8,211 nt of DNA from Puniceicoccaceae bacterium (GTDB lineage Bacteria; Verrucomicrobiota; Verrucomicrobiia; Opitutales; Coraliomargaritaceae): positions 11,505 through 19,715 of the forward strand of contig WTIG01000002.1 in NCBI GenBank assembly GCA_011522825.1, read 5' to 3'. The notes under the pieces are model-generated. The model saw only the letters and a list, made by a program, of their open reading frames with translations, made no database searches and had not been told where the DNA came from. Of this stretch, positions 1 to 6,488 are shown one piece after another (the first letter of the stretch is position 1; each line of letters opens with the position of its first letter). The position numbers were made by a program, and so were the translations under genes.

Positions 1-26
1 AGTCTATCGAGGCGAATTCGCGCCAC
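1..26 (-). CDS. Candidate start of the gene after mreB (possibly mreC), cut by window edge
   Basis: A GTG codon (24-26, minus strand) lies 5 bp beyond the mreB stop and opens a frame reading V/M-A-R-I-R-L-D-R that is still open at the edge. It is preceded by the best Shine-Dalgarno-like sequence in the window, GGGAGAGGAT, about 7 nt from the GTG. In most rod-shaped bacteria mreC, a membrane-anchored elongasome protein, directly follows mreB, so mreC is the natural guess. Only eight codons are visible and no mreC-specific motif can be seen; the identity rests on position and the start on the ribosome-binding site. Confidence 0.35.
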
Positions 27-31
27 TGTCT

Positions 32-1054
32 TTATCCTCTCCCTGTTTCAGCAATATCTTTCAATAATAGTGCTAAATCTTGTAGCACCATTCCAGTACC
101 ATTGGCAACTGCACTGAGTGGGTCTTCGGCAATGATGACTGGTAGACCTGTCGCATCACTCAAGTATTGATCTAGGCCACGAATCAATGCACCGCCACCA
201 GCAAGGACAAATCCTCTATCCACTAAATCGGCCGATAATTCAGGAGGACATCTTTCAAGAGCATTTCTCACTAAATCAGTGATCGCAGAAATTGTATCGG
301 ATAAAGCTTCCCGAATTTCTTCAGACGTAATGGTGATTGTCTTGGGTAAGCCTGCTACAGAATCACGTCCACGAACTTCCATTGATGATTCTTCTTCGAG
401 TTTAAATGCAGAGCCGATGGTCATTTTAATCGCTTCGGCAGTACGCTCGCCAATCATCAAATTATAAGAACGTTTCATATAATTAATAATTGCGGTATCA
501 ATTTCATCGCCACCTACACGAATGCTTTTTGTATAAACCACTCCAGCTAGTGAGATAATTGCGACCTCAGTGGTACCACCACCAATATCTACAATCATGT
601 TTGCGGATGGTTCGTCAATTGGAAGACCAACACCTATTGCGGCAGCCATTGGCTCTTCAATTAATACAACGTCTCGGGCACCAGCACGAATAGCTGAATC
701 TTTAACCGCACGTCGCTCCACTTCAGTGATTCCTGATGGCACAGCTACAACTATTCTTGGTGCAATGAAAGTTTTCTTGCGATTCACTTTGCCAATGAAA
801 TAACGCAACATGGCTTCAGTGATTTCAAAGTCTGCAATCACTCCATCGCGCATCGGGCGAATGGCAGTGATATTGCCTGGAGTACGTCCAAGCATACGTT
901 TTGCTTCAGCTCCAACTGCACAAACTTTTTTACTGTTTGTGTAGATAGCAACCACGCTGGGTTCACGGAGTACAATACCTTTATCCTTAGCAAAAACGAG
1001 TGTGTTTGCTGTTCCAAGGTCAATGCCGATATCGTTAGAAAGTAGTCCTATCAC
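32..1054 (-). CDS. mreB: Rod shape-determining protein MreB (bacterial actin)
   Basis: MreB is the actin-like ATPase that polymerises under the cytoplasmic membrane and guides the elongasome (MreC, MreD, RodA, PBP2) during sidewall peptidoglycan synthesis. At 340 aa it is a normal length. The actin-superfamily nucleotide-binding blocks are all visible: phosphate-1 DLGTANT at residues 12-18, phosphate-2 DIGGGTTE at 156-163 and the adenosine block AGGGALI at 285-291. The family signatures EPSVVAI (31-37) and IEEPMAAAIG (132-141) are also present. The start is GTG: the frame upstream runs 14 codons to a stop with no ATG, GTG or TTG, so no longer version is available. No Shine-Dalgarno sequence precedes it. 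It follows tyrS by 92 bp and is probably followed by mreC. Identification is secure. Confidence 0.97.
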   Translation of the reverse strand: MIGLLSNDIGIDLGTANTLVFAKDKGIVLREPSVVAIYTNSKKVCAVGAEAKRMLGRTPGNITAIRPMRDGVIADFEITEAMLRYFIGKVNRKKTFIAPRIVVAVPSGITEVERRAVKDSAIRAGARDVVLIEEPMAAAIGVGLPIDEPSANMIVDIGGGTTEVAIISLAGVVYTKSIRVGGDEIDTAIINYMKRSYNLMIGERTAEAIKMTIGSAFKLEEESSMEVRGRDSVAGLPKTITITSEEIREALSDTISAITDLVRNALERCPPELSADLVDRGFVLAGGGALIRGLDQYLSDATGLPVIIAEDPLSAVANGTGMVLQDLALLLKDIAETGRG

Positions 1055-1081
1055 TTGTATTGGAGATTTTAAAAATAATGT

Positions 1082-1110
1082 ATTATATGTTTTCGCCTAT
1101 CCTTACTGAA
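1082..1110 (-). promoter_or_regulatory. Possible mreB promoter in the tyrS-mreB gap
   Basis: The 92-bp gap between tyrS and mreB is the longest inside the minus-strand gene row. On the minus strand it contains a perfect TATAAT (1082-1087), 27 bp before the mreB GTG. With a 17-bp spacer the -35 position reads TTCAGT (1105-1110), a weak match; a better TTGACT (1111-1116) is 23 bp away, which is too far. The call rests on the -10 box alone, in AT-rich DNA. I see no convincing terminator hairpin for tyrS in this gap, so read-through from tyrS into mreB remains possible. Confidence 0.3.
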
Positions 1111-1146
1111 AGTCAATGAATTATGCGTTAACAAGCAATAGTTTTA

Positions 1147-2325
1147 TTACTTTTCAAGTAATTTAAAAAATATTCGCTTACCTGCCTGAATCACCATTGC
1201 TTCTTCACCTTGAGTGATAGCTTTTTGAGGGTCTGTGATTTTTTCTCCATTCATCTTTACACCACCTTGAGCAATTAGTCGACGAATCGCACCTTTGCTC
1301 TCAAAAAGCTTTGTTTCGTGCATAATGTTTGTGATTAAATCCGCATCAGAATTTTCGCTGAGTTGCTCCCATTTGAATGTGGGCATGTCGTCAGGAATTT
1401 TATTTTTTGAAAATACTTGTTCGAATTGAGCTAATTCATTTTCGGCAATGCTTTCCGAATAAAATTGGCCGACTAAGCTTTTCGCCAAATTCTTTTTTAT
1501 CTGCATTGGGTGTTCCTGCTTCATCGCTTCAATTGAAGCTTCCGGTGTCTCGAGCAGAAGTTGATGATAGGTCCACATAGTCGTGTCATCAATTGACATA
1601 ATTTTCCCAAACATATCTTTAGGGGAATCGGTGAAGGCGATATAGTTGTCCGCACTTTTAGACATCTTTTTTGTTCCATCAAGTCCGACTAAAAGAGGCA
1701 TTGTGATCACCGCTTGCTCTGATTTATCTGCATCTTTTTGCAAAGCCCTTCCCACAAGCATATTGAATAATTGGTCTGTTCCCCCAATCTCTACATCGGC
1801 ATCTAAGATTAAAGAATCATAGCCTTGGATTAACGGATAAAGGAATTCAATAATAGAAATTGGTGCATTTGAAGCAAAGCGTTTAGAAAAATCATCTCTT
1901 TCTAACATACGGGCAACCGTCATTTTTCGTGCAAGCTGCAAACAATCCTCAAAGCCCATTTCCCCGAACCACTCACTGTTGTAGTGTACTTTGGTTTTCT
2001 TTTCGTCCAGTATTTTGAAGGCTTGGTCTAGGTAAGTTTTGGCATTTTCCTTAATCTCTTCTTTAGAAAGAACAGGACGAGTGGATGAGCGACCTGACGG
2101 ATCCCCAATCAAAGTGGTGAAATCACCGATAATGAGATTAGCTTCGTGTCCAAGCTCTTGAAATTGTCTAAGCTTATTGAAAACAACCAAATGCCCAAAG
2201 GTTAAATCAGGGCGAGTAGGGTCAACGCCCAGTTTGATTTTTAAAGGACGACCTGATTTCAATTTTTCTTCAAGAGATTTTTGTCCGATTAATGTATCTG
2301 TATTTTTTAAAATAGTTTGAATCAT
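1147..2325 (-). CDS. tyrS: Tyrosyl-tRNA synthetase (class I, S4-domain type)
   Basis: This enzyme charges tRNA(Tyr) with tyrosine via tyrosyl-adenylate in the cytoplasm. At 392 aa it fits the bacterial TyrRS branch of about 400 aa. The Rossmann catalytic domain opens with GVDPTRPDLTFGH (residues 33-45), where the HIGH motif stands. The tyrosine-pocket segment YPLIQGYDS (163-171) keeps the Tyr, Gln and Asp expected for tyrosine specificity over tryptophan. GGTDQ is at 181-185 and KMSKS at 220-224. A C-terminal S4-like RNA-binding domain covers about 335-392 (GAIRRLIAQGGVKMNGEKI). The unusual point is TFGH (42-45): Thr replaces the first His of HIGH, while the second His is kept. The ATG start has no Shine-Dalgarno sequence. 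The gene lies 57 bp after rlmB and 92 bp before mreB. Confidence 0.96.
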   Translation of the reverse strand: MIQTILKNTDTLIGQKSLEEKLKSGRPLKIKLGVDPTRPDLTFGHLVVFNKLRQFQELGHEANLIIGDFTTLIGDPSGRSSTRPVLSKEEIKENAKTYLDQAFKILDEKKTKVHYNSEWFGEMGFEDCLQLARKMTVARMLERDDFSKRFASNAPISIIEFLYPLIQGYDSLILDADVEIGGTDQLFNMLVGRALQKDADKSEQAVITMPLLVGLDGTKKMSKSADNYIAFTDSPKDMFGKIMSIDDTTMWTYHQLLLETPEASIEAMKQEHPMQIKKNLAKSLVGQFYSESIAENELAQFEQVFSKNKIPDDMPTFKWEQLSENSDADLITNIMHETKLFESKGAIRRLIAQGGVKMNGEKITDPQKAITQGEEAMVIQAGKRIFFKLLEK

Positions 2326-2382
2326 ACGGATAGTAATAAATTCTAAAATGGTTAAGCAATGATGGTTAAAAAGGCGATGAAT

Positions 2383-2949
2383 TTAGAGTCTTTGGCGAAC
2401 CGTTTCGTAGAGACATACCCCTGCAGAAACTGAAACATTCAGACAATCTACTTTACCTGCCATAGGAATAGAGATTAAGCAATCACAGAGTTCACCTGTA
2501 ATCTTACGCAGTCCCCAACCCTCGCTTCCCAAGACAATGGCAGTCCCTTGATTTAAGTTTACGTCATACAAACTATCGGATCCACGATCAGATGTCCCAA
2601 CAATTTGTATTCCCTTATCTTTAAGTTTACGAATGAAGCTCGAAATATTTTTTACTTTTAAAAAGGGTACTTCGTCAGCCCCGCCACAGGCTATGTCTTT
2701 GACCGTATCGGTGATTCCACAAGCGCCTTTGATTGGAGCGATGACTGCATGCACGCCAGCGCCCGAAGCTGTTCGTAAACACGCACCTAAATTGTGCGGG
2801 TCTTGTACCCCTTCGAGTATGAGCAATAAGGGCTTCTCTTTTTGTTCGATGAGATCCATGACATCGTCTTCATTTTCTAATAGGATCGCGGACGATGGTT
2901 GAGAGTATCTTGGAGTACGCTTTATTTTATGAACGGAATTTCTACCCAT
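2383..2949 (-). CDS. rlmB: Short SpoU/TrmH-family RNA 2'-O-methyltransferase, RlmB-like
   Basis: SpoU enzymes use a trefoil-knotted SAM site to methylate ribose 2'-OH groups; RlmB modifies G2251 in the 23S rRNA peptidyl-transferase P loop. All three SpoU motifs are present: motif 1 EGVQDPHNLGACLRTA (residues 46-61, with Asn53 and Arg58), motif 2 IVLGSEGWGLRK (138-149) and motif 3 IPMAGKVDCLNVSVSAGVCLYE (from 161, Asn171), the knot region. The wording, especially VQDPHNLGACLRTA, favours RlmB over TrmL or TrmH. The protein is only 188 aa against about 240-250 for typical RlmB: the N-terminal L30e-like substrate domain is absent, replaced by a basic leader of about 35 residues. Truncation by a wrong start is excluded because the in-frame codon six triplets upstream is the ruvB stop. 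It starts 15 bp after ruvB. The family is certain, the exact target less so. Confidence 0.9.
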   Translation of the reverse strand: MGRNSVHKIKRTPRYSQPSSAILLENEDDVMDLIEQKEKPLLLILEGVQDPHNLGACLRTASGAGVHAVIAPIKGACGITDTVKDIACGGADEVPFLKVKNISSFIRKLKDKGIQIVGTSDRGSDSLYDVNLNQGTAIVLGSEGWGLRKITGELCDCLISIPMAGKVDCLNVSVSAGVCLYETVRQRL

Positions 2950-2964
2950 AGTGCCTAATAAGTT

Positions 2965-4002
2965 TTATACTTGAGAGTCTGGAGGGCTGATTCCAGTAAC
3001 CTGCCATCCTTTGTCCGAAAGAATTCTTCCTTGTGCAGTGCGAGCAATATAGCCTTCTTGAATTAAAAAAGGTTCATGAACTTCTTCTAAGGTGTGTGCT
3101 TCTTCGCCAACCGCAACTGCCAGTGTTCGTAGTCCGACAGGTCCGCCTTTGTAATTATCTGCAATGATGCGAAGGATTTTTTTATCGAGTTCATCGAGCC
3201 CGCGATGATCGATTTCTAATAACTCAAGAGCACTGTTGGCTTGTTCTTGCGTGATGACCCCATCGCCTTTTTGCATCGCATAATCTCTACAGAAATTGAT
3301 TAAATTATTGGCGATTCTTGGAGTGCCTCGGGCTCGTTTCGCAATTTCTTTAGCACCGTCATCAGTGAAGGGTACATCAAGAATGTTGCAGGTACGTTGG
3401 ATAATTCCTTCTAAAGTTTTAAGGTCGTAATAATCTAAACGAGACTGAAGCGTAAAGCGACTTCTTAGAGGAGCGGTTAACAATCCGATACGAGTCGTTG
3501 CCCCAATCAAAGTAAATTTAGGTAGGTTGAGTCGCACACTTCGTGCATTTGGACCTTGGTCGATCATGATATCGATACGAAAATCCTCCATTGCTGAATA
3601 AAGGTATTCTTCAACCGTTTTGGGCATACGATGAATCTCATCAATGAATAAAATGTCTCCTTCATTTAGGTTGGTGAGCAATCCAGCAAGGTCCGCTGGC
3701 TTATCAATGACAGGGCCAGAAGTAATAACAACTTGTGTCCCCATTTCATGTCCGAGAATAAAAGACAAAGTAGTCTTGCCTAAGCCGGGAGGGCCACTGA
3801 GTAAAATATGGTTGAGAGGCTCTTTTCGAGATAGAGCAGCGCCAACCATTATCGAAAGGCGAGTAACTGTTTTTTCCTGACCGGCAAAATCTTCTAAAGC
3901 ACTTGGACGGATAATCGAATCATTGCATTCGGTTGATGCATTTAAGGCAGTTTCAATTTTTGAAGACTCGTTGTTTGGAATTTCTGTATCCGATTCGGCC
4001 AT
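2965..4002 (-). CDS. ruvB: Holliday junction branch-migration ATPase RuvB
   Basis: RuvB forms hexameric AAA+ motors that, loaded by RuvA, drive branch migration of Holliday junctions in recombinational repair. With the ATG at 4000-4002 the product is 345 aa, a normal length. Visible elements are Walker A GPPGLGKTT (70-78), Walker B/DEIHR (118-125), sensor 1 GATTR (167-171), the arginine-finger segment APLRSRF (177-183), sensor 2 GTPRIANN (226-233) and the C-terminal winged helix with GPVGLRTLAVAVGEE (287-301) and EPFLIQEGYIARTAQGR (310-326). An in-frame TTG at 4042-4044 would add 14 residues including a hydrophobic stretch (VALFICLTFF), unlike RuvB, so I prefer the ATG. Neither start has a clear ribosome-binding site. 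ruvA and ruvC are not in the window; here ruvB sits 43 bp after murA and 15 bp before rlmB. Confidence 0.96.
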   Translation of the reverse strand: MAESDTEIPNNESSKIETALNASTECNDSIIRPSALEDFAGQEKTVTRLSIMVGAALSRKEPLNHILLSGPPGLGKTTLSFILGHEMGTQVVITSGPVIDKPADLAGLLTNLNEGDILFIDEIHRMPKTVEEYLYSAMEDFRIDIMIDQGPNARSVRLNLPKFTLIGATTRIGLLTAPLRSRFTLQSRLDYYDLKTLEGIIQRTCNILDVPFTDDGAKEIAKRARGTPRIANNLINFCRDYAMQKGDGVITQEQANSALELLEIDHRGLDELDKKILRIIADNYKGGPVGLRTLAVAVGEEAHTLEEVHEPFLIQEGYIARTAQGRILSDKGWQVTGISPPDSQV

Positions 4003-4045
4003 GAAAAAAGTTAGACAGATAAAGAGGGCAACTTCAACAGACAAT

Positions 4046-5341
4046 TTAAGTATCTAATAAGTCGTTGGGAATATCTTTTTCAGAAAGGCGTTCAATTTTT
4101 GCCCCTAGTGCTGAGAGTTTTGTTTCAAACGATTCATAACCACGATCCAAGTGATAAATGCGCTGAATCCAAGTTGTGTTTTTACCAGCGAGTCCGGCTA
4201 GGATGAGAGCAGCAGAGGCTCTTAAGTCGGAAGCCATAACAGGCGCTCCTGAAAAAGGGCGTGGACCTTTGATAATAGCACTAGATCCTTCAATGGCGAT
4301 ATCGGCTCCCATTCTTTGAAGCTCAGGAATATGCATGAAACGATTTGGGTAAATTTTTTCAGTAATAATCGATATGCCCTCAGTTATAGACATCAAAGCA
4401 CACATTTGTGCTTGAAGGTCAGTAGGAAATCCTGGGTACGGTAAAGTGATAATATCTACAGGCTTCAAGCTGCCTTTATAAGGTAGGACAGTGATAGAAT
4501 CATCAGAAATTTCTAATGGGAGTTCTGCTTCCTGAATTTTGTCGAGAAAAGCTCCTAGGTATTTGAAGGAAATTCCTTTCAAAGTGACATGCCCCTTAGT
4601 GATTGCGGCGGCACAAATGAAAGTCCCAGCTTCAATTCTATCTGGGATGATTGTATGTTCACAGCCATGCAGTTCATCAACGCCGTGGATGATGAGCTCC
4701 GGTCCACCGATTTGTTCAATGCGTGCTCCCATTTTTACGAGTAACTGGCAGAGGTCGATAATTTCTGGTTCGCAAGCCGCACTCTCTATACGAGTTGTTC
4801 CTGGAGCAAGAACCGCTGCCATAATTAAGTTAGCTGTCCCAGTTACTGTGCTACCATTACGCCCTCCTAGAAACAAGCTTGAGCCACGCATATTTGCTGC
4901 ATCGACATACACATAGCCATTAGAAATTGTGACATCACAATTTAACTTTCTTAATCCTTTGAGGTGTAAGTCGATTGGGCGGGGGCCAATCACGCATCCT
5001 CCAGGGATTGAGACCTCGGCTTTTTTTAATCGAGCAACCAGTGGCCCCAAGAGACAAACCGATGCACGCATTTTTCGGACAAGCTCATAGGGAGCAATAT
5101 GAGAAATCGTGTTGGCATGAATGATCCATTCGCCGATTTCTGGGTTCTCAACTTTCGCACCTAGGTATTCCAGGATTTCAATCATGTAGCGAATATCGCT
5201 AAGATTGGGAATATTCTTAAGGTGAACGGGTTCTTTCGTTAAAAGGCAGGCTGCAAATATGGGTAATGCGGAATTTTTAGAACCACTTATTTTGATTTCT
5301 CCTTCTAGAGGTCCATTGCCTTCAACCCGGAAAACATCCAT
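4046..5341 (-). CDS. murA: UDP-N-acetylglucosamine 1-carboxyvinyltransferase MurA
   Basis: MurA transfers enolpyruvate from PEP to UDP-GlcNAc, the first committed step of peptidoglycan synthesis, in the cytoplasm. The 431 aa form the two-domain inside-out alpha/beta barrel of the EPSP-synthase fold. Key residues are visible: Lys22-Asn23 in SGSKNSALP, the substrate segment MRASVCLLGPLVAR (91-104), the active-site loop PGGCVIGPRP (113-122) with Cys116 at the position of E. coli Cys115, PDRIEAGTF (233-241), Asp308 in FPTDLQAQ and Arg374 in DLRASAAL. Because the loop carries Cys rather than Asp, the enzyme is predicted to be fosfomycin-sensitive at target level; this is inference. The ATG has no Shine-Dalgarno sequence. 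The gene starts 19 bp after an unknown charged protein and is followed by ruvB. Confidence 0.97.
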   Translation of the reverse strand: MDVFRVEGNGPLEGEIKISGSKNSALPIFAACLLTKEPVHLKNIPNLSDIRYMIEILEYLGAKVENPEIGEWIIHANTISHIAPYELVRKMRASVCLLGPLVARLKKAEVSIPGGCVIGPRPIDLHLKGLRKLNCDVTISNGYVYVDAANMRGSSLFLGGRNGSTVTGTANLIMAAVLAPGTTRIESAACEPEIIDLCQLLVKMGARIEQIGGPELIIHGVDELHGCEHTIIPDRIEAGTFICAAAITKGHVTLKGISFKYLGAFLDKIQEAELPLEISDDSITVLPYKGSLKPVDIITLPYPGFPTDLQAQMCALMSITEGISIITEKIYPNRFMHIPELQRMGADIAIEGSSAIIKGPRPFSGAPVMASDLRASAALILAGLAGKNTTWIQRIYHLDRGYESFETKLSALGAKIERLSEKDIPNDLLDT

Positions 5342-5360
5342 ATTTAGTCAGTTTTGAAAA

Positions 5361-5885
5361 TTAACGGTTTCTATTTTTTGAATATGGGCGTCTGTTTTTC
5401 CCTTTGGAATAGCGTCTATTTCTTGGACGACCTTTGCTTTTCTTTGGTTTTTTACCAAAGAGCGAGGCGATGAAATTAGCAATACCTCCAAAGAAGCCCA
5501 CAGGTTTCTTGGATTTTTTCCCACGTGAACGTTTTTCGGCAAAGCGTGCTTCTCTGGCTTGTTTCTTTTCTGCGATTTTTTCTTCAAGTTCTTGAATCGC
5601 TCGCAAAGTGTCTTGGCTGAGTGGCACGTTCTTTTTCTTCGGTTCAGGTTTTCTGGCTTCTGATGGCGTTGCTACCGGTGCCTCGTTTACCGCTTCTGGT
5701 TGCTCGTTTGTAACGTCTGCTGGAATGTTGCTTGGGTCAATTTCACCAATATTTAATTCTTGTGTTGGTGCAGAGTCATTTTTAAATCCACCGCTTCTTC
5801 TTCGTGAGCGTGGCTTGCTTTCATTTCTTGGGGAATAGGCTTCCGCTTCTTTTTTTGAATGATTTTGTTCTTCGAATTCTGGCAT
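5361..5885 (-). CDS. Uncharacterised charged protein with amphipathic helix and basic tail
   Basis: I do not recognise this 174-aa protein. It falls into zones: a disordered-looking, mixed-charge N-terminus (1-40) with a basic patch SKPRSRRR; an acidic, Pro/Glu-rich linker (41-80); a charged helix, likely a coiled coil (88-124, LSQDTLRAIQELEEKIAEKK and onward); a short hydrophobic amphipathic segment VGFFGGIANFIASLFG (129-144); and an Arg/Lys/Asn/Tyr-rich tail (145-174) with the near-repeat RRYSKGKN / RRPYSKNRN. There are no Cys residues, signal peptide or full transmembrane helix. The basic tail suggests nucleic-acid binding, and the amphipathic segment suggests membrane association (inference). 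It is the first gene of the minus-strand row, 19 bp before murA. The ATG has only a weak GGA upstream. Codons look like those of its neighbours and the frame is intact over its length, supporting a real gene despite low complexity. Confidence 0.8.
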   Translation of the reverse strand: MPEFEEQNHSKKEAEAYSPRNESKPRSRRRSGGFKNDSAPTQELNIGEIDPSNIPADVTNEQPEAVNEAPVATPSEARKPEPKKKNVPLSQDTLRAIQELEEKIAEKKQAREARFAEKRSRGKKSKKPVGFFGGIANFIASLFGKKPKKSKGRPRNRRYSKGKNRRPYSKNRNR

Positions 5886-5920
5886 CTTATTATCCGTTTA
5901 GGTTATTTTATTGAATCGTC

Positions 5921-5963
5921 TTATGATTGTTTCTGAAAAATCCGAATGGTTCTTAAATCATAA
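5921..5963. repeat. 8-bp inverted repeat, 27-bp spacer
   Basis: TTATGATT (5921-5928) and AATCATAA (5956-5963) are perfect reverse complements. The pair lies 36-78 bp before the start of the charged protein, where an operator or leader structure could act. Its right arm overlaps the weak TATTAT -10 candidate. In AT-rich DNA of this length an 8-bp match can arise by chance, so function is unproven. Confidence 0.4.
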
Positions 5964-5982
5964 TACACTTTATTATCGGATT
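5939..5982. repeat. 7-bp inverted repeat interleaved with the previous one
   Basis: AATCCGA (5939-5945) and TCGGATT (5976-5982) are perfect reverse complements separated by 30 bp. The arms interleave with those of the TTATGATT/AATCATAA pair in the order A-B-A'-B', a pseudoknot-like layout if transcribed. It may be a pair of half-sites or chance. Confidence 0.35.
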
Positions 5983-6015
5983 AAGTACAATGGGTATATG
6001 GGAACATTTTTAGGT

Positions 6016-6061
6016 GCAAGTTTTTAATTGTTTTGCCCCCAATTTAAAGAAATCAACTTGC
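6016..6061. repeat. Inverted repeat with nested stem upstream of the dUTPase gene
   Basis: GCAAGTT (6016-6022) pairs with AACTTGC (6055-6061). Inside it, TTTAATTG (6023-6030) can pair with CAATTTAAA (6040-6048), leaving one bulged base and a loop of TTTTGCCCC. The structure ends 31 bp before the dUTPase ATG. It could be a leader hairpin or an operator. It lacks the G+C-rich stem and T-run of an intrinsic terminator. Confidence 0.35.
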
Positions 6062-6092
6062 CGTTAATTTCTAAGCCGTTAAATCTTTTAGC

Positions 6093-6464
6093 ATGGATAA
6101 ATTAGATACTATATTTGAAATGCAAGACACCCTCAATCAGCGCATAGGAGTCGTGACCGAAAACCTAAGTGAAGAAGAAAAAACAAAATGGGTTTTAAAT
6201 TATACGCGTGCAATGCAACAAGAAATCGCTGAGTTGATTGATTCGGTTCCGTGGAAGTGGTGGGCGAAGTATCAAGAATTTGACGAGCAAAATGCAAAAG
6301 TTGAAATTATCGATTTATTCCATTTTTTGATCTCACTCGCACAAGTGATGGGCATGACACCAGACGATGTCTACAATGCTTATGTAAAGAAGAATCAGGT
6401 GAATCATAATCGACAAGAAAGCGGTTATAAGGATAAAGACGAATCCGATTCTCGCCATATTTAA
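6093..6464 (+). CDS. Dimeric-type dUTPase / all-alpha NTP pyrophosphatase
   Basis: This looks like the dUTPase_2 family (MazG superfamily), which hydrolyses dUTP to dUMP and pyrophosphate, supplying dTMP precursor and keeping uracil out of DNA. The family occurs in trypanosomatids, Campylobacter and some phages and is unrelated to the common trimeric Dut. In 123 aa it shows the metal-binding pairs E44-x-x-E47 (QEIAELID) and E71-x-x-D74 (VEIIDLFHF), the tryptophan-rich WKWWAK (54-59) between them, and the C-terminal KKNQVNHNRQESGY (99-112) with the diagnostic N..N..RQ..GY pattern. It is shorter than trypanosomal enzymes and close to the minimal bacterial or phage form. The acidic tail (113-123) is probably disordered. 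The ATG has no Shine-Dalgarno sequence. It is 24 bp from the CPBP protease gene, probably in the same transcript. A general MazG-like house-cleaning role on other nucleotides is the main alternative. Confidence 0.85.
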   Translation: MDKLDTIFEMQDTLNQRIGVVTENLSEEEKTKWVLNYTRAMQQEIAELIDSVPWKWWAKYQEFDEQNAKVEIIDLFHFLISLAQVMGMTPDDVYNAYVKKNQVNHNRQESGYKDKDESDSRHI

Positions 6465-6488
6465 TTATAGCTATCTCTAAGCATTTCT

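Larger units (their letters stand above)
5886..6092. promoter_or_regulatory. Divergent intergenic region with presumed promoters in both directions
   Basis: This 207-bp AT-rich stretch separates the minus-strand charged-protein/murA row from the plus-strand dUTPase/protease pair, so both need promoters here. The best minus-strand candidate is TTGTAC (5985-5990) with TATTAT (5960-5965), but the 19-bp spacer is long. On the plus strand TACAAT (5986-5991) has no matching -35. Neither is convincing. The region holds three spaced inverted repeats, listed separately, and no open reading frame that looks real. Confidence 0.5.

Noticed and set aside
2348..2369. Two copies of ATGGTTAA 14 bp apart in the rlmB-tyrS gap
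   Set aside because: Only 8 bp, two copies, in AT-rich DNA; no link to a known operator and no similar copies noticed elsewhere.
4539..4916. A 125-codon plus-strand frame antisense to murA
   Set aside because: It lies wholly opposite conserved MurA coding sequence; its length reflects codon bias on the other strand.
5348..5587. A 79-codon minus-strand frame overlapping the end of the charged protein and ending just before murA
   Set aside because: Its basic composition follows from the same lysine/arginine-rich DNA in a shifted frame; the 174-aa frame is longer, covers it and has a coherent domain layout.
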